Source: Eudorina sp. 2006-703-Eu-15
Lineage: Eukaryota; Chlorophyta; Chlorophyceae; Chlamydomonadales; Volvocaceae
Assembly: GCA_003117195.1 (NCBI GenBank)
Contig: BDSI01000007.1
Location: 310,001-374,000, forward strand
Length of the DNA: 64,000 bases
Direction of reading: 5' to 3'
Shown piece after piece: positions 60,834 to 64,000 of the stretch (positions are counted from its first letter, which is position 1; every line of letters starts with the position of its first letter). The translations under genes were made by a program, and so were the position numbers. The notes under the pieces are model-generated. The model was not told where the DNA came from, did not search any database, and saw only the letters and a list, made by a program, of their open reading frames with translations.

Positions 60834-63800
60834 ACCCCACCGGAACCCCCCACCCCACGTTTGCTCTGGCAGCAGCGCAGTTTGATGATGTCTACCAATT
60901 ACCTATACCCCACCCCACCGCACCCCACCTTGAGGCTGAGCCGCGAATTCGAGACCTCCTCCATGATCGGGTCACCCCGCGGTCCCTTCCCCATGGGGCC
61001 GTTCCCGGGGCCCAGGTTGGGCGGCGGCACCCGGGCGATGCCCGCCAGCCCCGTCGTGTAGTTGAACGAGTTCGACGCCGACACCGGCCCGCTGGGCGGC
61101 TGGCTGCCTTGCGCGTCCGACTGCGCGTCGCCGCCGCCGCCGCCGGCGCCGCCGCCGGCGGCGGCGGTGGCGCCGGAGCCGCCGCCGCCGCCGCCGGCGT
61201 GGGGCCCGATGTTGGAGAAGGAGTCCACGTAGCCGCCGCCGCGGTTGCGGCTGCTGGCGCCGAGCCAGTTGAAGACCTTTGACATGAAGCTGCCCTGCTT
61301 GGTCTCCGACGGCGGGCCGCCCTGCGGAGCCCCCTCTGTTGCGCTGTTGCCGCGGCTGCGCCCGTGCCCGCCGCCGCCGCCGCCGCCGTTCGCCGCCGCC
61401 TCCGCCACCGGCCCGGGTCCGCTCCGAAACCCCGCCCCGCCCGACTGCCCGACGGCGAGCTGCCGTGGCGGGGAGGCCACCTCCGCCAGCTCCCAGCCGC
61501 CGGAAATGTCTTCCGCGGCGCCGTACGTCGCCGACCCACGGGTCGGACCCTGCCGCATGGCGCCGGTGCCCGCGAGCACGTCCGCCGCCTCCGCTACAGG
61601 CCCCGGCCCGGTCGACAACCTGACCGAAGACGTGGATGAGTGGATGGGTTGGTAAACAGTACGGCAACACAAATCAGATATTAGATTAAAACGACTCCTA
61701 CGACAAACTCTCATATTTAACCAGAACTTACGCCCTGCGTGTCAATCAGGACGGTGAAACCGTCCCCACACCCCTCCCCTTCCCTCCTCCCCTTCCCTCC
61801 CGTGTGATGGCCACCACCACTCACCCCTCGGCTCCTTCCTCCCGCGCCCCTGCGGGAGCTCTTCCCTCCCCCGTCCGTCCTTCCCGGCCTCTCACTCACG
61901 TCGCCGTCAACCCCCGACCGCCCCGGCGCCCAAAGCCCATCTCGCTCACCCCTCGTCCCGCTGCGCCGCGGCCCCCCGCCGCAGCTGCAGGTCCTCCCGG
62001 TCCGACTGGCTCGCCCGCAGCAGCAGCTTCCGCCGCAGGTCCACCACGTGGGGATTATGCGGATTCACCCGGGCGCTCTGACTGCCCGCGGGGCTGTAGA
62101 GCCGCTCCATGGTCGGCTGCGGGCTGCCGCCGCCGCCGCCGGCGCCGCCACCGGCCGCTGCGCCGCTGCCCCCCCCGCCCCCGCCGCTGACCTCCGACGC
62201 GCCGCCGTTGCTGCCCCCGTTCGGTCGACCCCCGGGTGCCCCAGCCCCCGGGGGCTGCTGCGGCCCTAGGGACCCAGAGCCGAGGGAGTCGGCTTGGATG
62301 GGCGGGTAGGAGGCGTCCTCCTCCTCGTCCTCGTCGTGGTGGGTGCTCAGGACCGCGTCCTCGCCCTCATCCGTGATGGTCTCCTCCTGGGGGGATGCCG
62401 TGCGGGTCAGCCGGGTGTGTGTAAGAGAGAACTAGAGAACACTTCGGGTGTGTTTAGAATTGCAACCCGCCCGCCCGCCCGCCCGCCCGATCCCAGGTAG
62501 CAATCGGTACACTTCGGGTGTGTGTTTCTTAGACAGGCAGAGCAGGAGTGCGTGTGGGTGTGGCGCCAGACGCGTTTCGCGATGGAACGAGGGGGGGGCC
62601 CAGAGCCAGCAGGTCGGGGGTCGGGACCCGGCCGGCGAGAGAGGAGAGGACATGGCGATTACGCGATTTGGTGGGCAACGGTGGGAGGAGGCAAGCCGAA
62701 GGGATGGGCAGGAGGACAGGGAAGACGCTGGAGGCGTTTATGGGCGCACGCTGCCGTAACCCGTAAGCCATGGCTTGCTGTCCGTCAAGGGACAGGAGCA
62801 AAGAGCCTTCTGGACAGTCGCCCGCTAGCCCCACACCCCGCTCCTGGCTCTCGACGCACCTGCACCGTGTCCCACCGCACCGCCCTCGCGGTCTCGCTGA
62901 GCCGGCTGCGCTGCGGCGCCAGCGGGTCCTCCTCGCCCCGGCCGCCGCCGCCGCCGCCGCCGCCGCCCGGCGCGTTCAGCATGGCGGTGCTCAGGTTCTG
63001 CAGCTTGGACCGCCAGTCGCCGGTGCCCGGCCCCATGCCGATCGCGGGGCCGCCCGTCATGCGCCGCTCGCTGCGGCCGCCCAGAGGCGCGCGGCGGAAG
63101 GAGCCGCCGCTGGCGGCCGCCTGGGGGGCCACGGCCCATGGCACGGCGGGGTGCAGACGCAGCGCAGCCGGGGGGCTTTCATTACAAAAAAAGGACCGAA
63201 CCCGGGATCGAACCCGGGCGGATGCCCGGGAGGATGCATCGGTCGCGGCGGAGCCGTGGGTAACCAACCACACAGCCCACTCGCGCACACACCCTCACAC
63301 GCTCACCAGCATCGCCTTGTCGCCACCCAGGTGCCTTGTTACTCTTTCCCCGTTCCTCCCCGGATTTGCGTTTCCTCCCCCCTGATAGACATCGTGGTCC
63401 GGACAAGCACTTGAGGACCCACTCGCCCACTCGCGACCCACGCACCCACATCCCCCACCCGCAGTTTTCATTCTATCATCCTCCACCACCAGTTTTCATT
63501 CTATCGATTCTTTAATTCCCCACCTGCTCTGTGAAGCTCCGGGGTGAGCCCGTCGTGGGCGACATGGTGCCGTTAGCCAGGCTCGCGAGCGCGCTGCCGC
63601 TGCCCGCGTACACCCCCGCCGCTAGCGACACGTTGGGCGTGCCGCCGCCGGCGGCCGGCGCCGCGGCGCCGCCGCCGCCGGCGGGGACCCCGCCGCTGAG
63701 CGCGTTGGGCACGGGCGACACCGACAGACTCGCTCGGTTCTGCATCGGCCGCAGCGGCGGCGGCAGGTTCAGCTTCGTCGCTACGGACATCTCCCGCCGT

Positions 63801-64000
63801 ACCACGCCCTCGCCGCCGGCCCACAGCCCCGCCGCGCTGGCGGCGTTGCCGCTGCCGTCGGCGTTGCCGCCGCTGCCGCCTCCGCCGCCTCCGCCGCCTC
63901 CGCCGCGCAGCGCCAGCCCCAGGCCTGTCTCCGTTTTCGCGCGCTCCCGGGCAGACATGCGAGTCTGCGGCTTCGTCTCGCCCTTTTCAAAGGAGGCTCG
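46472..64000 (-). CDS. Soluble-adenylyl-cyclase-type (ADCY10-like) multidomain protein, 5' end outside the window
   Basis: Twenty-four exons keep one frame and give 2,291 residues inside the window; exon A runs off the end at 64000, so the N-terminus is missing. Order: Gly/Ala/Pro-rich region, the final third of a class III cyclase domain (C1), cyclase domain C2, P-loop NTPase, then a helical C-terminal region like that of ADCY10. Class III cyclases make cAMP or cGMP from ATP or GTP at the C1/C2 interface; ADCY10-type enzymes are soluble and respond to bicarbonate and calcium. The metal-binding half of C1 is not in the window, so activity and nucleotide choice cannot be judged. Exon coordinates are in the four domain entries. 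The C-terminal region is duplicated at 37165-41767. Confidence 0.85.
46857..46970 (+). repeat. Purine-rich GAGGAG tract
   Basis: A nearly pure purine run of GAGGAG and GAAGA units in the last intron of the sAC-like gene; on the gene's own strand it is a long polypyrimidine stretch. Confidence 0.85.
47917..47953 (+). repeat. (CA)n microsatellite
   Basis: A CA run in an intron of the sAC-like gene, absent from the matching intron of the paralogue. Confidence 0.95.
49346..49476 (+). repeat. CTGCTGCGACAC-type imperfect tandem repeat
   Basis: CTGCTGCGACACA units, 15-18 bases long and variously extended by CTG, fill part of the intron between exons T and U of the sAC-like gene. Confidence 0.8.
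52590..52680 (-). mobile_element. tRNA-like (SINE-type) fragment
   Basis: On the minus strand GGTTCGAGTCC is an exact Pol III B box, followed by CGGTCCCCTCCA. No matching 5' acceptor stem is found, so this is not a working tRNA gene; a tRNA-derived SINE remnant in a sAC-like intron is the likeliest reading. Confidence 0.35.
54261..54312 (+). repeat. Dispersed intronic repeat, family A, full-length copy
   Basis: GGGTATAGGAAATTGGTAGA, then CATTTGTAAACTGCG and CTGCTGCCAGAGCG. This is one of the most complete copies and lies in a sAC-like intron, directly after a family C copy. Confidence 0.7.
54779..54926 (+). repeat. (GGGCGA)n hexamer array
   Basis: About 25 hexamers, the last few alternating with GGGGGC, directly upstream (on the gene's strand) of exon L. 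On the minus strand it reads TCGCCC, forming the pyrimidine tract of that acceptor. Confidence 0.95.
55008..55204 (+). repeat. 12-bp tandem array of the family A core
   Basis: Sixteen or so units of TTGGCAGATATG/TTGGCAGACATA. The unit equals the ATTGGCAGACAT core of the dispersed family A repeat, and GCTGCTGCCAGAG, the family's other end, follows the array at 55212. Confidence 0.85.
56864..57039 (+). repeat. (CCTT)n tetranucleotide array
   Basis: CCCT units give way to a pure CCTT run of about 150 bases (56890-57038) ending 17 bases from exon I. The length makes it a likely polymorphic locus. Confidence 0.95.
57343..57413 (+). repeat. 16-bp palindromic tandem repeat
   Basis: Four units of GCTAGCGCGCGAGCAC. 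Each contains GCTAGC and GCGCGC, both self-complementary, so single strands could fold on themselves. Confidence 0.9.
57441..57490 (+). repeat. Dispersed repeat, family C (B-box-like)
   Basis: GGGTGTGCCCGGGTTCGTTC, then TTCGGGTTTATTCC, a T-run and AAGTTAACC. Inverted copies are at 54201-54253, 59268-59322 and 26377-26413; another direct copy is at 18623-18672. GGGTTCGTTC resembles a tRNA B box and the T-run a Pol III terminator. Confidence 0.6.
59839..59890 (+). repeat. Dispersed intronic repeat, family A, full-length copy
   Basis: GGGAGGTACAGGAAATTGGC, then AGACATATTCAAACAGCG and CTGCTGCCAGCGCA. Confidence 0.7.
60863..60912 (-). repeat. Dispersed intronic repeat, family A, full-length copy
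   Basis: On the minus strand GGGTATAGGTAATTGGTAGA, then CATCATCAAACTGCG and CTGCTGCCAGAGC, just past the donor of exon E of the sAC-like gene. Confidence 0.7.
63184..63282 (-). mobile_element. tRNA-derived SINE-like element with Pol III terminator
   Basis: On the minus strand GTGTGGTTGGTTACCC resembles an A box, CCGGGTTCGATCCCGGG is a perfect T-arm with B box, and TTCGGTCC plus seven T residues follow as terminator. The 5' acceptor stem and D-arm do not fold as a tRNA. It lies in an intron of the sAC-like gene in the gene's own orientation. Confidence 0.4.

Larger units (their letters stand above)
59923..64000 (-). other. sAC-like protein: Gly-rich region and end of cyclase domain C1 (exons A-F)
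   Basis: Exons 64000-63524, 63381-63307, 63120-62860, 62386-61950, 61619-60929, 60234-59923. Exon F carries FHVGGG, RWEFFIGDRPL and QVAAIEDQATAGSVV, the end of a class III catalytic domain after its metal-binding half. The roughly 610 residues before it are almost all Gly, Ala, Ser and Pro with an acidic patch (DEDEEEDASY) and contain no cyclase motif, so a long low-complexity insert appears to split C1. Exon 63381-63307 is the least certain; its phases fit. Confidence 0.65.

Noticed and set aside
61732..61849. A possible exon reading GDGFTVLIDTQG with a GTAAGT donor
   Set aside because: Its exit phase does not fit the next exon (61619), whereas joining 61950 directly to 61619 fits perfectly.
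63184..63282. A functional tRNA gene
   Set aside because: The T-arm is perfect, but the acceptor stem has no 5' partner at the right distance and no D-arm can be folded.

Overview
The window is nuclear DNA of a eukaryote, most likely a volvocine/chlamydomonadalean green alga. It is GC-rich, its genes are split into many short exons by GT-AG introns, the introns are full of (CA)n, (GT)n and short G/C minisatellites, the proteins carry long Gly/Ala/Gln tracts, and TGTAA (the chlamydomonad poly(A) signal) lies downstream of two gene models. There are no operons, Shine-Dalgarno sites or CRISPR arrays. I built the gene models by hand, matching splice phases; every multi-exon model below keeps one reading frame except where a break is stated.

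Layout. (1) 1278-3018, plus: a four-exon coiled-coil protein whose C-terminus looks like a PD-(D/E)XK nuclease fold. A degenerate repeat tract follows to about 4.3 kb. (2) 5830-21317, minus: a 30-exon paladin-type protein with three PTP-like phosphatase modules, the first two with an intact CX5R loop and the third without; one frame break lies in C-runs near 8.69 kb. (3) 22843-28079, minus: tyrosyl-DNA phosphodiesterase 1 with an N-terminal FHA-like domain. (4) 28444-35858, plus, divergent from TDP1: a 13-exon leucine-rich-repeat protein whose C-terminal half carries nine NPF motifs. (5) 37165-41767, minus: a short paralogue of the C-terminal part of the cyclase in (7), made by a segmental duplication. 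(6) 43231 to about 43.8 kb, minus: a tentative small gene of unknown function. (7) 46472 to beyond 64000, minus: a very large soluble-adenylyl-cyclase-type (ADCY10-like) protein. At least 2,291 residues are inside the window: a Gly-rich insertion, the end of cyclase domain C1, cyclase domain C2, a P-loop NTPase and a helical C-terminal region. Its 5' end lies outside.

The genes do not form one pathway: a phosphatase-like protein, a DNA-repair enzyme, an adaptor-like LRR/NPF protein and a cAMP-type signalling protein. What links them is the sequence environment. The introns of the minus-strand genes hold several families of short dispersed repeats (a core around AATTGGTAGACAT, a purine-rich AAGAGA..CCCGCCC element, and a GGGTTCGTTC element with a T-run). 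One of these cores has grown into a 12-bp tandem array at 55.0-55.2 kb. The most unusual items are the coiled-coil/nuclease-like protein, the LRR/NPF protein, the duplicated and truncated cyclase C-terminus, and an intronic minisatellite that repeats the poly(A) signal about thirty times on the sense strand of the LRR gene.
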